A stretch of DNA of 64,000 nucleotides, taken from the NCBI GenBank assembly GCA_963784645.1, contig CAWARY010000015.1:248001-312000 (forward strand). The letters run 5' to 3'. Of the stretch, positions 32,546 to 41,872 are shown piece after piece. This DNA comes from JBBRVW01 sp963784645. Its GTDB lineage: Bacteria; Actinomycetota; Actinomycetes; JACCUZ01. Numbering within the stretch: the first letter of the stretch is position 1; every line of letters begins with the position of its first letter. A model generated the notes under the pieces. It was not told the DNA's origin, ran no database searches, and saw only the letters and a program-made list of their open reading frames with translations. Both the position numbers and the translations under genes were made by a program.

Positions 32546-34089
32546 CTGACCCGATCCGCCCCTCCGGCGAGGCCCTGGCCGAGGCGCACGAAGCCCCGGC
32601 CGAGCCCGACCCGAAGCGCTGGCTCGCCCTGGCGGTCCTCGCCGCGGCCCAGCTGATGATCGTGCTCGACGCGTCGATCGTGAACATCGCCCTGCCGTCG
32701 GCCCAGCGGGACCTCGGCATCACCGACGCCAACCGGCAGTGGATGGTGACCGCCTACACCCTGGCCTTCGGCGGCCTGCTCCTGCTCGGCGGCCGGATCG
32801 CCGACTACACCGGCCGCAAGCGCACGTTCATCATCGGCCTGCTCGGCTTCGCCGGCGCCTCGGCACTCGGCGGCCTGGCGCCGAGCCAGGAGCTGCTGTT
32901 CGCAGCGCGCGCCCTGCAGGGCGCGTTCGCCGCGCTCATGGCCCCGGCCGCGCTGTCCATCGTCACGGTGACGTTCACCGACCCGAAGGAGCGCGCCAAG
33001 GCGTTCGGTGTCTTCGGTGCGCTCGCCGGCGGCGGCGCCGCGATCGGCCTGATCGTCGGCGGCGTCCTGACCGAGTACGCCTCGTGGCGCTGGTGCCTCG
33101 GCGTGAACGTGCCGGTCGCCATCCTCGTCGCCGCCTGCGCGTTCCCGATCGTGCACGAGAGCAAGGCCCACGGCGACACGCGCTACGACGTCCCCGGCGT
33201 CCTGCTCGCGACCCTCGGCCTGGTCTCGCTGGTCTACGGGTTCACCGAGGCCGCCAGGGCCAAGAACCCGGGGACCAACGACACGTCGGTCCAGGGCTGG
33301 CTGGCCGGCTCGACGATCTTCTTCCTCGTCCTCGCCCTCGTGCTGCTCGTGTCGTTCGTCTGGTGGGAGACCCGGGCCAAGAACCCGATGCTCCCGATGC
33401 GGGTGGTCCTCGACCGCAACCGCGGCGGGTCCTACCTGGTGTTCCTGCTGGTCGGCGCGGGGCTGTTCGCGATGTTCCTGTTCCTGACCTACTACTTCCA
33501 GCTCAATCTCGGGTACAGCCCACTCAAGTCCGGCTTCGCCTTCCTGCCGTTCAGCGGCGGCATCATCCTGACCGCCGGCGTCGTCGCCCAGCTCCTGCCG
33601 CGCCTCGGCCCGAAACCGATCATGGTGCCTGGCCTGGTCATGGCCGTCGTCGGCATGCTGCTGCTGACGCGGATCACCCAGGACACCTCGTACTGGACCC
33701 ACGTCCTGCCGGCGATGCTGCTGATGAGCATCGGTCTGGCAGGGGTGTTCATCCCGGCGTCCAGCACGGCCCTTATCGGTGTCGGCCACCACGACGCGGG
33801 CGTCGCCAGCGCCGTGCTCAACACCTCGCAGCAGATCGGTGGATCGCTGGGTACGGCGCTGCTCAACACCCTGTTCGCCGGGGCGGTGACGTCGTACTTC
33901 GTCGACAACCCGATCACCGACCCGGCCACGTCGGAGGCGGCGTCGAAGCTCGCGTTCATCCACGGCTACCACGTGTCGTTCTTCTGGGGCGCCATGCTGC
34001 TGGCGGCGGCGCTGGTCGTGGCGTTCGTGTTCATCAACGCCCGCAAGCAGGACGTCCCGACCGACGCCGAGGTTGCGGCGATGGCCTGA
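32542..34089 (+). CDS. DHA2-family MFS efflux transporter
   Basis: A 515-aa integral membrane protein with about 14 hydrophobic helices. Motif C/TM1 appears as MIVLDASIVNIALPSAQ, motif A as GGRIADYTGRKRTF, both typical of the EmrB/QacA drug:proton antiporters. The translation start is a GTG inside the stop of tetR. The C-terminus is short and hydrophilic. It is most likely a multidrug or metabolite exporter derepressed through the upstream TetR. The substrate cannot be predicted from sequence. Confidence 0.92.
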   Translation: MTDPIRPSGEALAEAHEAPAEPDPKRWLALAVLAAAQLMIVLDASIVNIALPSAQRDLGITDANRQWMVTAYTLAFGGLLLLGGRIADYTGRKRTFIIGLLGFAGASALGGLAPSQELLFAARALQGAFAALMAPAALSIVTVTFTDPKERAKAFGVFGALAGGGAAIGLIVGGVLTEYASWRWCLGVNVPVAILVAACAFPIVHESKAHGDTRYDVPGVLLATLGLVSLVYGFTEAARAKNPGTNDTSVQGWLAGSTIFFLVLALVLLVSFVWWETRAKNPMLPMRVVLDRNRGGSYLVFLLVGAGLFAMFLFLTYYFQLNLGYSPLKSGFAFLPFSGGIILTAGVVAQLLPRLGPKPIMVPGLVMAVVGMLLLTRITQDTSYWTHVLPAMLLMSIGLAGVFIPASSTALIGVGHHDAGVASAVLNTSQQIGGSLGTALLNTLFAGAVTSYFVDNPITDPATSEAASKLAFIHGYHVSFFWGAMLLAAALVVAFVFINARKQDVPTDAEVAAMA

Positions 34090-34166
34090 CCGCCCGCACC
34101 ACCTGCACCGCCGACGGCGGGGTCGCGCCTCCGGGTCCTGACCCCGCCTTCGGCGTCTTCGGCACA

Positions 34167-35694
34167 ATGTCGCGTGTGACGAGGGTGGCGGTGGCGGCGC
34201 CCAACGCCCTGGCCGCCGACGCCGGGCGCCGGGTGGCCGACGACGGGGGCGGGGCCGTCGACGCCGCGATCGCGGCCGCGCTCGTCACGATGGTCACCGA
34301 GCCCGGGATCGTCTCGCTGACCGGTGGCGCGTACGTCACCGTCTGGCCGGCCGGCAGCGACGTAGCCGTCACGGTCGACGGCTACGTCGCGATGCCGGGG
34401 CTCGGCGGCCCCGCGAGCGTGACCGTCGACAAGCAGGACGTCCGCACGGCGTACGGCGGCGGGGTGACGATGACCGTCGGGCTCGGGTCGGTCGCCGTCC
34501 CCGGGGCGCTGTCGGCGCTGGACCTGGCCCAGTCGAGGTTCGGCCTGCTCCCCTGGCGCGAGGTGGTCGAGCCGGCTGCCGAGTCGGCCCGCGACGGCTT
34601 CGTCCTCGGCGCGGCGGCCGGGTACTACCTGCCGTACGTCCGGGAGTCGGCCTTCGGGTGGGACGCCGAGACGGTGCGGGCACTGCGGGCTCCCGACGGA
34701 CGCTGGCTCGAGACCGGCGACCGGATGGTGCTGGACGGGTCTCGAGGACACCGTGCGCCTCCTCGCGAAGGAGGGCGCCCGCTCCCTGCACGACGGAGCG
34801 CTGGCCGAGGCCGTCGTCGCCGACATGGCCGACCGCGGCGGCCTGGTGACGCGCGCCGACCTGGCGGCCTACCGCCCGGTCGTCCGGGACGCCCTGCCGG
34901 TGCGGGCCGGCCGGTGGGAGCTCCGGACGAACCCGCCGCCCTCGATCGGCGGCCCGGTCCTCGCCGCGATGCTCACCCTGCTCGGGGGGGCGCCGCGCGG
35001 CGAGTGGACGCAGGACGACGTCGCGCGGCTGGTCGCCGTGCAGCGCCAGGTCCTCGACGTGCGGCGCCACCGGCTCGACGTCGCCGATGACCGGACCGCG
35101 GCGGCCCTCCAGCTGCTCGACGAGGTCGGTTGGGTCCCGACCGCGCCGAGCACCGCCCACGTCTCGGCGGTCGACGCCGACGGCGCCGCGTGCGCGATCA
35201 CCACGTCGCACGGCTACGGGTCGGGCGCGACCGTGCCGGGTACCGGGTTGTGGCTCAACAACTGCCTCGGCGAGCACGAGCTCAACCGGGCCACCGGGCT
35301 CGCACCCGGCGACCGGCTGGCCAGCAACATGGCGCCCACGGTGGGCCGCCACGACCACGGCGCGGTGCTCGCGATCGGCAGTCCCGGTGCGGACCGGATC
35401 ACCACGGCGCTCCTCCAGGTGCTCGCGTCGTTCGCGCACGGCGGCGCGGACCTCCAGCAGGCCGTCGACCGGCCGCGGCTGCACGTCCACCACCTCGACG
35501 ACGGCGACGCCTCCCCCGTCCGCGTGGAGGCAGAGGAGGACCTGCCGCTGCCGCCGATGGACCTGCCGGTGCACCGGCATCGACCGCTGTCCATGTACTT
35601 CGGCGGCGTCGGTGCGGCCCTCGGGCAGCCGGACGGGCGGCTGGCGGCCGCCGCCGACCCGCGGCGTGCCGGTGCCGTGGCGGTGTCGGAGTGA
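34167..35694 (+). pseudogene. ggt: Gamma-glutamyltransferase, split by a frameshift
   Basis: Two frames carry one gene. Residues 1-190 (ADAGRRVADDGGGAVDAAIA, then LTGGAYVTVWPAG) read from 34167 to about 34740. The rest (LEDTVRLLAKEGARSLHDG onward) reads in the next frame to 35694. Deleting one G from the GGG at 34737-34739 restores VLDGLEDTVRLL. The span is a multiple of three plus one. The autoprocessing region STAHVSAVDADG keeps a threonine at the expected place and GTGLWLNN follows. A GTG at 34176, 7 nt after CACAAT, is an alternative start. No signal peptide, so a cytosolic member. As written the protein is inactive. Confidence 0.82.
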
Positions 35695-35782
35695 GGAGGC
35701 TCCGGCGCGACCGGCGGTCGAGGGGGCGGCGAACGCAGGAACAGGCTGTGGAGAACGGCTTCCCGCCGACGTGAGGGTCCGC

Positions 35783-35788
35783 TAGAAT
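35783..35788 (+). promoter_or_regulatory. -10 box for the DUF222-HNH gene
   Basis: TAGAAT lies 7 nt before the ATG at 35796, so the mRNA should start at or next to the start codon. The SOS box overlaps both the last base of this hexamer and the start codon. Confidence 0.65.
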
Positions 35789-35803
35789 CGAACGTATGTT
35801 CGA
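35788..35803. promoter_or_regulatory. LexA (SOS) box overlapping the start codon
   Basis: TCGAACGTATGTTCGA is a perfect match to the actinobacterial LexA consensus TCGAAC-N4-GTTCGA, and the dyad extends one base further on each side. The gene ATG (35796-35798) lies inside the box. LexA bound here would block the predicted transcription start. Confidence 0.85.
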
Positions 35804-37154
35804 TCCGTCATCGGTGCAGGCAGGAGCGGGCGCAGCGCCGCCCCGGTCCGCCACTCCTCCGGACGGCACCGTCGGGACGGAGACGCTGCGGCGGTGGGTG
35901 CACGAGCTGGGCAGCCCGGATCGTCGGGTCGACGACGCCGAGCGCATCGAGCAGCTCCGGCTGCTGGAGGGGCTCAAGGCGGCAGCCGCTGCGATGCAGG
36001 CGGTCGTGACCGCCGACTTCGTGGCGTCGCAGCGCTGCGAGCAGGCGGCCGCCGGGGTGCCGCGGGCGCGGCTCGGGCAGGGCGTCGCGGCCCAGGTGGC
36101 GCTGGCCCGGCGCGAGTCGCCGCACCGCGGCGGGCAGCACGTGGGGCTCGCGCACGCGCTCGTGCACGAGCTGCCGGGAACCCTGGCCGAGCTCCGCGCC
36201 GGCCGGACCAGCGAGTGGCGAGCGACCCTCGTCGCGCGCGAGACGGCGTGCCTGGACGCCGGCGCCCGCCGCACGGCCGATGCCGAGATCGCCCCGCGGC
36301 TGGCCGACCTCGGCGACCGTGAGACCGAGGCAGCGGCTCGCCGCGTCGCCTACCGGCTGGACCCGGAGGCCTTCATGGCCCGCACCCGCGGTGCGGCGAA
36401 GGACCGGCGCGTGAGCCTCCGGCCGGCTCCGGACACCATGTCCCGGCTGACCGGCTTCCTGCCCGTCGCGCAAGGAGTGGCGGCCTACGCCACCCTCTGC
36501 CGCGAGGCCGACCGGCTCGTCGCGGAGGGCGATACTCGCAGCCGCGGCCAGATCATGGCCGACACCCTCGTCGAACGGGTCACCGGCCAGGCCAGCGCTG
36601 ATGCCGTCGCGGTCGAGGTGCAGCTCGTGATCCGCGACTCCTCGTTGCTCGACGGTGACGACGAGCCGGCCGAGCTGGTCGGCGCCGGCCCGGTCCCCGC
36701 AGCCGCGGCGCGCGACCTCGTCCGCACCGCGGCGGCGCAGGTCTTCCTGCGCCGGCTCTTCACCCGCCCGCAGGACGGCGCACTGGTCGCGATGGAGTCC
36801 CGTCGACGGGCCTTCCCGCTGTCGCTGCGACGGCTCCTCGTCGTGCGCGACCACGTGTGCCGCACGTCGTGGTGCGGTGCACCCGTCCGGCACGCCGACC
36901 ACGTCGTCCCCGCCGTCGAGGGCGGGGCCACCAGCGCCGACAACGGGCAGGGACTGTGTGCGGCCTGCAACTACGCGAAGCAGGCGCCCGGGTGGCATGC
37001 CAGACCCGGCCCCGACGGTGCCGGCGAGGTCGTCGAGACGGTCACGCCGACCCACCATCGCTACCAGAGCCGCCCACCACCGCTGCCCGGCTCGCACCAG
37101 GCGCCCACGAGCCCGATGGAGCTGCACGTCAGACGCCTGCTCGCGGCTGCCTGA
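35796..37154 (+). CDS. DUF222 and HNH endonuclease domain protein (13E12-like)
   Basis: A 452-aa protein. Residues about 25-330 are the helical DUF222 region; residues about 350-405 are a zinc-type HNH nuclease (C near WCGAPVRHADHVVP, then EGGATSADNGQGLC and CNYAK). This is the actinobacterial 13E12-like family, present in many copies per genome and linked to DNA damage response in M. tuberculosis through LexA sites (known). The same control is seen here: a perfect SOS box covers the start codon. Its biological role is unsettled. It converges on the next gene across 14 nt. I saw no inverted repeats or target duplications to mark it as a mobile element. Confidence 0.9.
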   Translation: MFDPSSVQAGAGAAPPRSATPPDGTVGTETLRRWVHELGSPDRRVDDAERIEQLRLLEGLKAAAAAMQAVVTADFVASQRCEQAAAGVPRARLGQGVAAQVALARRESPHRGGQHVGLAHALVHELPGTLAELRAGRTSEWRATLVARETACLDAGARRTADAEIAPRLADLGDRETEAAARRVAYRLDPEAFMARTRGAAKDRRVSLRPAPDTMSRLTGFLPVAQGVAAYATLCREADRLVAEGDTRSRGQIMADTLVERVTGQASADAVAVEVQLVIRDSSLLDGDDEPAELVGAGPVPAAAARDLVRTAAAQVFLRRLFTRPQDGALVAMESRRRAFPLSLRRLLVVRDHVCRTSWCGAPVRHADHVVPAVEGGATSADNGQGLCAACNYAKQAPGWHARPGPDGAGEVVETVTPTHHRYQSRPPPLPGSHQAPTSPMELHVRRLLAAA

Positions 37155-37168
37155 CGCCGCGCCGACGC

Positions 37169-38824
37169 CTAGGGTCGCGCCGCCTGCAGCAGCAGTGCCG
37201 ACAGGAGCGCGCGGCCGGCGCCGGCGTCGCCGGCCCGGGCCGCGCGGGCGAACGAGGGGGCCGTCGACGAACCGCCCGGCTCGGCGAACGCCTGGTCACC
37301 GCCGGGCCGCGGCGCCGGCAGCTTCCGGCAGCGCACGTCCGGGCCCGCGCCGGCCTTGCGGGCCGGCAGCGTGCCGGTGGCCAGGTAACGGAAGATCCGG
37401 TTGTCCGTGCACGCGTTGCCGCTCGGCGTCACGGCGTGGTTCGTGCCGCCGACCACCGCAACCAGCCGCGACCGTGGCGCGATGGAGCGCAGGTAGCGGC
37501 TCCCGGAGTACGGCGTCGCGGCATCCCTGGTCTCGTCGACCAGCAGGGCCGAGCCGAGGGCCGCACCGTCGACCCGCGTGCGTGAGTGCGCCCGCGCCGG
37601 CCAGTGGTAGCAGGGCCCGTTGAACCATGCGTTGCCCCACGTGAGGAACGGGGCGGCGTAGTAGGTCGACCACTGGTCCTGCAGGAAGGCCTCGTCCTTC
37701 CAGGTGTCGTCGACGCAGGACACGGCGTTGTAGACCGCGTAGGAGTTGTCGTCACCAGGGGTGTCGAAGTCCTCGTACGCCGCGACCACGTCGTCGCCGG
37801 CGCCCTGCCCGACCCAGCCGGCGAAGACGCCCGCCAGCCTCGGCCACAGGAAGTCGGCGTACCCCGCGGAGAGGAAGACGTCGTCCCACTCGTCCGGACC
37901 GACGACGCCGTTGATCGGCGTATGGGCCAGCTGCGCGTGGACCGCCCTGTAGCGCGCCTCGACCGCACCCCGGGTGGCCCCGAGGTGGTACGTCGCGTCG
38001 TGCCGGGCCACCCAGCCGAAGAAGATCCCGATGTTGCGCTGGAACGCGAGGTCCTGCTCGAGGTTCGCGCGGTACCACACCTTGCGCGGGTCGACGTTGC
38101 TGTCCAGCACCATCCGGCGCACCCGCTGCGGGAACAGCGTCGCGTAGACCTGGCCCAGGTAGGTGCCGTAGGAGAAGCCGTAGTAGCTGATCCGGTCCAC
38201 GCCGAGCGCCGCGCGGATCTGGTCCATGTCGCGAGCCGAGTCGGTGGTGCGCATGTGATCGAGCAACCTGCCGCCCGCCCTGCCGCAGTCGGCGGCGTAC
38301 CGGCGGGATCGTTGCTGCCAGACGTGGAACAGGTGCGGCGTGCTCGGCACGTACTCCGGCCGGTCGGGGCCGAGGTACCGGGGATCACAGGACAGCGACG
38401 GCCGGCTGGCACCCACGCCCCGCGGGTCGAAGCCGATCCAGTCGTACGCGCGCCCGACGTCCGGGCGGCCGAAGTCGAGGCTGATGATCGGGCCGAGGAC
38501 CGACAGGGTGCGGCCGGAGCCGCCGGGTCCGCCCGGGTTCAGCAACAGGGCGCCCTGGTACCTCGACGCCTTGACCGTGTGCCTGATGCGGGAGACCGCC
38601 AGCCGGATCTGCCTGCCCCCCGGGTGGGAGTAGTCGAGCGGCACCTTCACGAACCCGCAGCGCGCGCCGAAACCGCGCAGGGTCGGGTCCGAGCACCTCC
38701 CCCAGTCGACCGACGAGACCGCCTTGACCGCGGCGGGCTCGACCGTGGCCGCGCCGCCCGGCGCGGTCACCACGAGTGCGGTGGCCGACAGGCAGGCAGC
38801 GAGGGCCAGAGCCGGCAGCGTCAC
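37169..38824 (-). CDS. Secreted alpha/beta-hydrolase peptidase (tripeptidyl aminopeptidase-like, S33)
   Basis: A 551-aa enzyme. The N-terminus is a hydrophobic export signal with a lipobox-like LAAC at residue 8-11, though the short uncharged n-region makes lipidation uncertain. The oxyanion segment LLLNPGGPGGSGR precedes the nucleophile serine in YYGFSYGTYLGQ; the catalytic His is probably in GGTNHAVT. The C-terminal 100 residues match the TAP C-terminal domain. Actinobacterial relatives (SlpD/SlpE, TAP) remove N-terminal tripeptides or act on small peptides outside the cell. Start GTG. Confidence 0.88.
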   Translation of the reverse strand: MTLPALALAACLSATALVVTAPGGAATVEPAAVKAVSSVDWGRCSDPTLRGFGARCGFVKVPLDYSHPGGRQIRLAVSRIRHTVKASRYQGALLLNPGGPGGSGRTLSVLGPIISLDFGRPDVGRAYDWIGFDPRGVGASRPSLSCDPRYLGPDRPEYVPSTPHLFHVWQQRSRRYAADCGRAGGRLLDHMRTTDSARDMDQIRAALGVDRISYYGFSYGTYLGQVYATLFPQRVRRMVLDSNVDPRKVWYRANLEQDLAFQRNIGIFFGWVARHDATYHLGATRGAVEARYRAVHAQLAHTPINGVVGPDEWDDVFLSAGYADFLWPRLAGVFAGWVGQGAGDDVVAAYEDFDTPGDDNSYAVYNAVSCVDDTWKDEAFLQDQWSTYYAAPFLTWGNAWFNGPCYHWPARAHSRTRVDGAALGSALLVDETRDAATPYSGSRYLRSIAPRSRLVAVVGGTNHAVTPSGNACTDNRIFRYLATGTLPARKAGAGPDVRCRKLPAPRPGGDQAFAEPGGSSTAPSFARAARAGDAGAGRALLSALLLQAARP

Positions 38825-38951
38825 ACGAGATCCCCGATCGTCGACAGCCCGGACCGTGTGGCCCCGGCCGAGCAGGTGCAGCGCAGGACAACCTGCCAGA
38901 CCGGACGGCCGATGTCTGCACCCGATCTTTCCAGGCGGAGCGGCCGCACTT

Positions 38952-38957
38952 TAGGCT
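38952..38957 (+). promoter_or_regulatory. -10 box for the cupin gene
   Basis: TAGGCT lies 6 nt before the ATG at 38964; leaderless mRNA predicted. Confidence 0.55.
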
Positions 38958-38963
38958 GCCGGG

Positions 38964-39449
38964 ATGTCGTACCTGCCCTACCCCCGGCCGGTCCACGACG
39001 GCCCCGGCGAGCCCAGCGGCAGCTACCGCCCCGAGGGCACGGCCCCGGACCTCCAGTACCTGTCCGGCACGCGGGCGCACTACCTCGCGACCGGCGCGAG
39101 CACCGACGGCCAGTTCGGGCTGTACCGCTGGGAGATGGGACCGGGTCCTGGCGGCGCCGCCCCGCACTTCCACCGCAGCTTCACCGAGTCGTTCTACCTG
39201 CTCTCCGGGACCGTCCAGCTGCACGACGGCGCCACCTGGATCGACGGCAACCCGGGCGACTTCCTCTACGTGCCGCAGGGCGGCGTGCACGGTTTCCGCA
39301 ACGAGTCCGGCCAGCCGGCGTCGATGCTCATCCTGTTCACCCCCGGCGCGCCGCGCGAGGACTACTTCGAACGGGTCGCGACGACGAAGGACATGACCGA
39401 GGAGGAGCGAGCGGAGTTCTTCCTCCGCCACGACACGTTCTGGGCGTGA
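38964..39449 (+). CDS. Cupin-domain protein
   Basis: A 161-aa single-cupin protein. The two cupin motifs are visible: PHFHRSFTESFYLLSG (H, H, E ligands for a metal) near residue 72, and PGDFLYVPQGGVHGFRN near residue 99 with the second histidine. The N-terminal 45 residues are proline-rich. It could be a quercetin-dioxygenase-like enzyme, an isomerase or a binding protein; sequence does not tell. It is a single gene with its own promoter and converges on the next gene over 3 nt. Confidence 0.85.
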   Translation: MSYLPYPRPVHDGPGEPSGSYRPEGTAPDLQYLSGTRAHYLATGASTDGQFGLYRWEMGPGPGGAAPHFHRSFTESFYLLSGTVQLHDGATWIDGNPGDFLYVPQGGVHGFRNESGQPASMLILFTPGAPREDYFERVATTKDMTEEERAEFFLRHDTFWA

Positions 39450-39452
39450 GCG

Positions 39453-40061
39453 TCAGCGCGGTGAGGAGAACCACGGCTTCGGGAGGTCGAGGAACTCCGG
39501 CTCGCCGGTGCTCAGCGACATCAGCTCCTCCATCTGCTGCTGCAGCTCCGCCGGCGCCTCCTTCTGCTCCCCCTCGCGGGCGGCCGCCTCGGAGGTGAAG
39601 TAGTTGACCATCGTCCAGCGACCGTCGGCGTGACCGATGCTGAGGCTGCCGAGGATGTCGGGCCGGAACGCCGACCAGTCGGTGTCGTCCTGCTCCATCA
39701 GCTTCCACGCCCGGTCGGGGTCCGTGCTCCCGCCCTGCATGACCTGCACGAAGCCGGCCTCCTCGGGGTTGCCGCGCACGTCGACGAGCACCCGGTTGCT
39801 GTCGCGGAAGGTCGCCTCGCCGTCGAACAGCTTCGACAGCTCGCCCCACCACTCGCCCTGCTCGGGCCGGTCACTGTTCGCCCGCGCCGACTCCTCGGAG
39901 TCGAAGCGCACCACGGCCACCAGCCGGCCGTCCGACGTGAAGCCGCCGGTGCTGCCCAGCCAGCCGCTGGCGCCGGCCGACAGCTCGTCGACCCAACGGT
40001 CCACCGCCGCCCGCACAGCGGCCTGGTCGCTGGTCCTCGCCTCGATCACCTGGACGAACAT
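39453..40061 (-). CDS. Unknown protein with two ABM-like repeats
   Basis: A 202-aa protein of no assigned function. Two halves look related: MFVQVIEARTSD and later GFVQVMQGGSTD each begin a strand, and each half ends with a similar DGRLVAVVRFDSEESA or DGRWTMVNYFTSEAAA segment. This suggests duplicated ferredoxin-like antibiotic-biosynthesis-monooxygenase (ABM) folds. GGAGG lies 5 nt before the ATG at 40061, which I prefer to the GTG at 40067. No conserved catalytic residues are obvious; ABM folds often bind small aromatic ligands. The gene is single and cytosolic. Confidence 0.7.
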   Translation of the reverse strand: MFVQVIEARTSDQAAVRAAVDRWVDELSAGASGWLGSTGGFTSDGRLVAVVRFDSEESARANSDRPEQGEWWGELSKLFDGEATFRDSNRVLVDVRGNPEEAGFVQVMQGGSTDPDRAWKLMEQDDTDWSAFRPDILGSLSIGHADGRWTMVNYFTSEAAAREGEQKEAPAELQQQMEELMSLSTGEPEFLDLPKPWFSSPR

Positions 40062-40203
40062 GGGCACCTCCGTCGTCGCCGGCCGCGCGGCCGGACCTCT
40101 CCGACGCTAGGCCTGCCGGGCCCGGTCGTCGAGGCTCAGTTGCCGAGCCGTCGGGGCCGCCCCGCGGGGCGGGCTGCCGTCGTGATGGTGGAAGGATCGC
40201 CGC

Positions 40204-41205
40204 ATGGCGGGACTGACGGTGGGCTACGCGGCGATGCTGGAGCAGTTCGGGCCGCGCGAGGCGGTCGAGCTCACGGTGCTCGCCGAACGGCACGGCTTCT
40301 CCGGCTGCATGGCGGCCGACCACTTCCAGCCCTGGGTGCCGCAGCAGGGCCAGTCGTCGTTCGTCTGGAACGTGCTCAGCGCGGTCGGCGAGCGGACCAC
40401 CGGCGATCTCGGCCCCGGCGTGACCTGCCCGTCGTTCCGGTTCCACCCCGCCGTGGTCGCGCAGGCATCGGCGACGCTGGAGGCGATGTACCCCGGCCGG
40501 CACTGGCTCGGCGTCGGGGCCGGCGAGGCGCTCAACGAGCACGTCATCGGTGGCTACTGGCCCGAGGCCGCCGAGCGCTCGCTGCGGATGTTCGAGGCCA
40601 TCGACGTGATCAAGAAGCTGTTCGACGCCTCGGTCGCCGGCAAGGACGTCAAGCACCAGGGCCGGTTCTTCACCCTGGAGACCACCCGGCTCTGGACGAT
40701 GCCGGACACTCCCCCGCCGGTCCTGGTGGCCACCGCCGGCCCGGTCAACGCCAAGCGGACCGGCAGGCACGCCGACGGCATCATCACCGTGGGAGCGCCG
40801 CTCTCGAAGATCGGCGGGCTGTTCGACAAGTTCGCCGAAGGGGCCCGCGAGGCCGGCAAGGACCCCGGCACCATGCCGAAGGTCCTGCAGCTGCACCTGT
40901 CGTGGGCCGAGACCGACGAGCAGGCTCTGGCCAACGCGATGACCGAGTGGCCCAACGGCGGCATGAAGTTCGCCAAGGCCGACATCCGGTCGCCGCACGA
41001 CTTCGCGGCGATGGCGGCGCTGGTCCGCCCCGAGGACTTCGAGGGGCGCATGGTCATCTCGGCCGACCCCGACGTGCACCGCGCGCACATCCAGCGGTAC
41101 GTCGACCTCGGTTTCGACCGGGTCTACCTGCACAACGTGGGGCGCAACCAGGCCGAGTGGATCGAGGTCTTCGGCCGCGACGTCCTGCCCAAGCTCGTGC
41201 GCTGA
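40204..41205 (+). CDS. F420-dependent luciferase-like oxidoreductase (G6PDH-like family)
   Basis: A 333-aa bacterial-luciferase-fold protein of the F420-dependent type (the group annotated as TIGR03557 or G6PDH-like). The N-terminal AADHFQPWVPQQGQSSFVW segment, TLEAMYPGRHWLGVGAGEALNEH (shown in parts of the same strand-helix) and VGAPLSKIGGLF segments fit the cofactor site. It resembles F420-dependent glucose-6-phosphate dehydrogenase but the family has wider functions, so the substrate is unknown. GGAAGGAT precedes the ATG by 6 nt. F420 use also supports an actinobacterial host. Confidence 0.85.
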   Translation: MAGLTVGYAAMLEQFGPREAVELTVLAERHGFSGCMAADHFQPWVPQQGQSSFVWNVLSAVGERTTGDLGPGVTCPSFRFHPAVVAQASATLEAMYPGRHWLGVGAGEALNEHVIGGYWPEAAERSLRMFEAIDVIKKLFDASVAGKDVKHQGRFFTLETTRLWTMPDTPPPVLVATAGPVNAKRTGRHADGIITVGAPLSKIGGLFDKFAEGAREAGKDPGTMPKVLQLHLSWAETDEQALANAMTEWPNGGMKFAKADIRSPHDFAAMAALVRPEDFEGRMVISADPDVHRAHIQRYVDLGFDRVYLHNVGRNQAEWIEVFGRDVLPKLVR

Positions 41206-41210
41206 GACCG

Positions 41211-41777
41211 CTAGCGCGGCGTCGACCCGTCCGGGACGAACGCCGGGCCGTGACCGGGCACGATGCGCGCCGGCGCGAGGCCGATCAGCCGTTCCCGGCC
41301 GGCGTGCAGCGCGGGCAGATCGGTGGCGCGCGGGTCGTCAACCGGCCCGTCGGCGTACCACCAGAGGTGCGTGCAGGCGACGAGCCCGTCGGCCGTGTCG
41401 ACGAGCGTCGTGATGTCCTGCGCGGTGTGCCCGGGAGTCTCGATGAGCCGGACGTGCGGCGAGAGCCGGCGCCCCTCGGCCGGCTGGTCGTCCCACTGGT
41501 CGCCCTGGTAGATGGCCCACACGTCGTGCACCCGGGCGTTCGGGAACAGCGCGATGTGCCACGTGTGGTCGGGGTGGTGGTGGCTCAGCACGACGTCGGT
41601 CACGGCCTCCGGTCGGACACCTGCCGCCGCCAGCGGGTCGAGGATCAGGTGCGGGCCGCGCACCATGCCGGGGTCGACGACCACGGTCACGTCACCGTCG
41701 CGGACCAGGACGACGGAGGACGCAACGCCCTGGTGTGTCGCGTACCCGGCGTGCAGGACGGTCAGCTCGGCAGCCAT
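41211..41777 (-). CDS. Metallo-beta-lactamase-fold hydrolase
   Basis: A 188-aa single-domain protein. The metal motif SHHHPDHTWH and further ligands in IETPGHTAQD and VPGHGPAF are all present, so two metals can bind. The N-terminal half is HAGYATHQGVASSVV. It resembles MBLAC1-type or quorum-lactone-type hydrolases; the substrate is unknown. I chose the ATG at 41777 because a TACGGT box lies 7 nt upstream. It converges on the luciferase-like gene across 5 nt. Confidence 0.85.
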   Translation of the reverse strand: MAAELTVLHAGYATHQGVASSVVLVRDGDVTVVVDPGMVRGPHLILDPLAAAGVRPEAVTDVVLSHHHPDHTWHIALFPNARVHDVWAIYQGDQWDDQPAEGRRLSPHVRLIETPGHTAQDITTLVDTADGLVACTHLWWYADGPVDDPRATDLPALHAGRERLIGLAPARIVPGHGPAFVPDGSTPR

Positions 41778-41784
41778 GCCCGGC

Positions 41785-41790
41785 ACCGTA
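41785..41790 (-). promoter_or_regulatory. -10 box for the MBL-fold gene
   Basis: TACGGT on the minus strand lies 7 nt before the ATG at 41777. Confidence 0.5.
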
Positions 41791-41872
41791 CCGGCGGCTC
41801 GGACCACGTTCGTCGTCGTCCTCCCCGGGCAGTGGTCAGCGGGCAGAAAGCGACTCGGACCGACACGGAGGC

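Noticed and set aside
35796..37154. DUF222-HNH gene as a mobile element or homing nuclease
   Set aside because: No terminal repeats, target duplication or interrupted gene is visible; only the SOS box supports special status.
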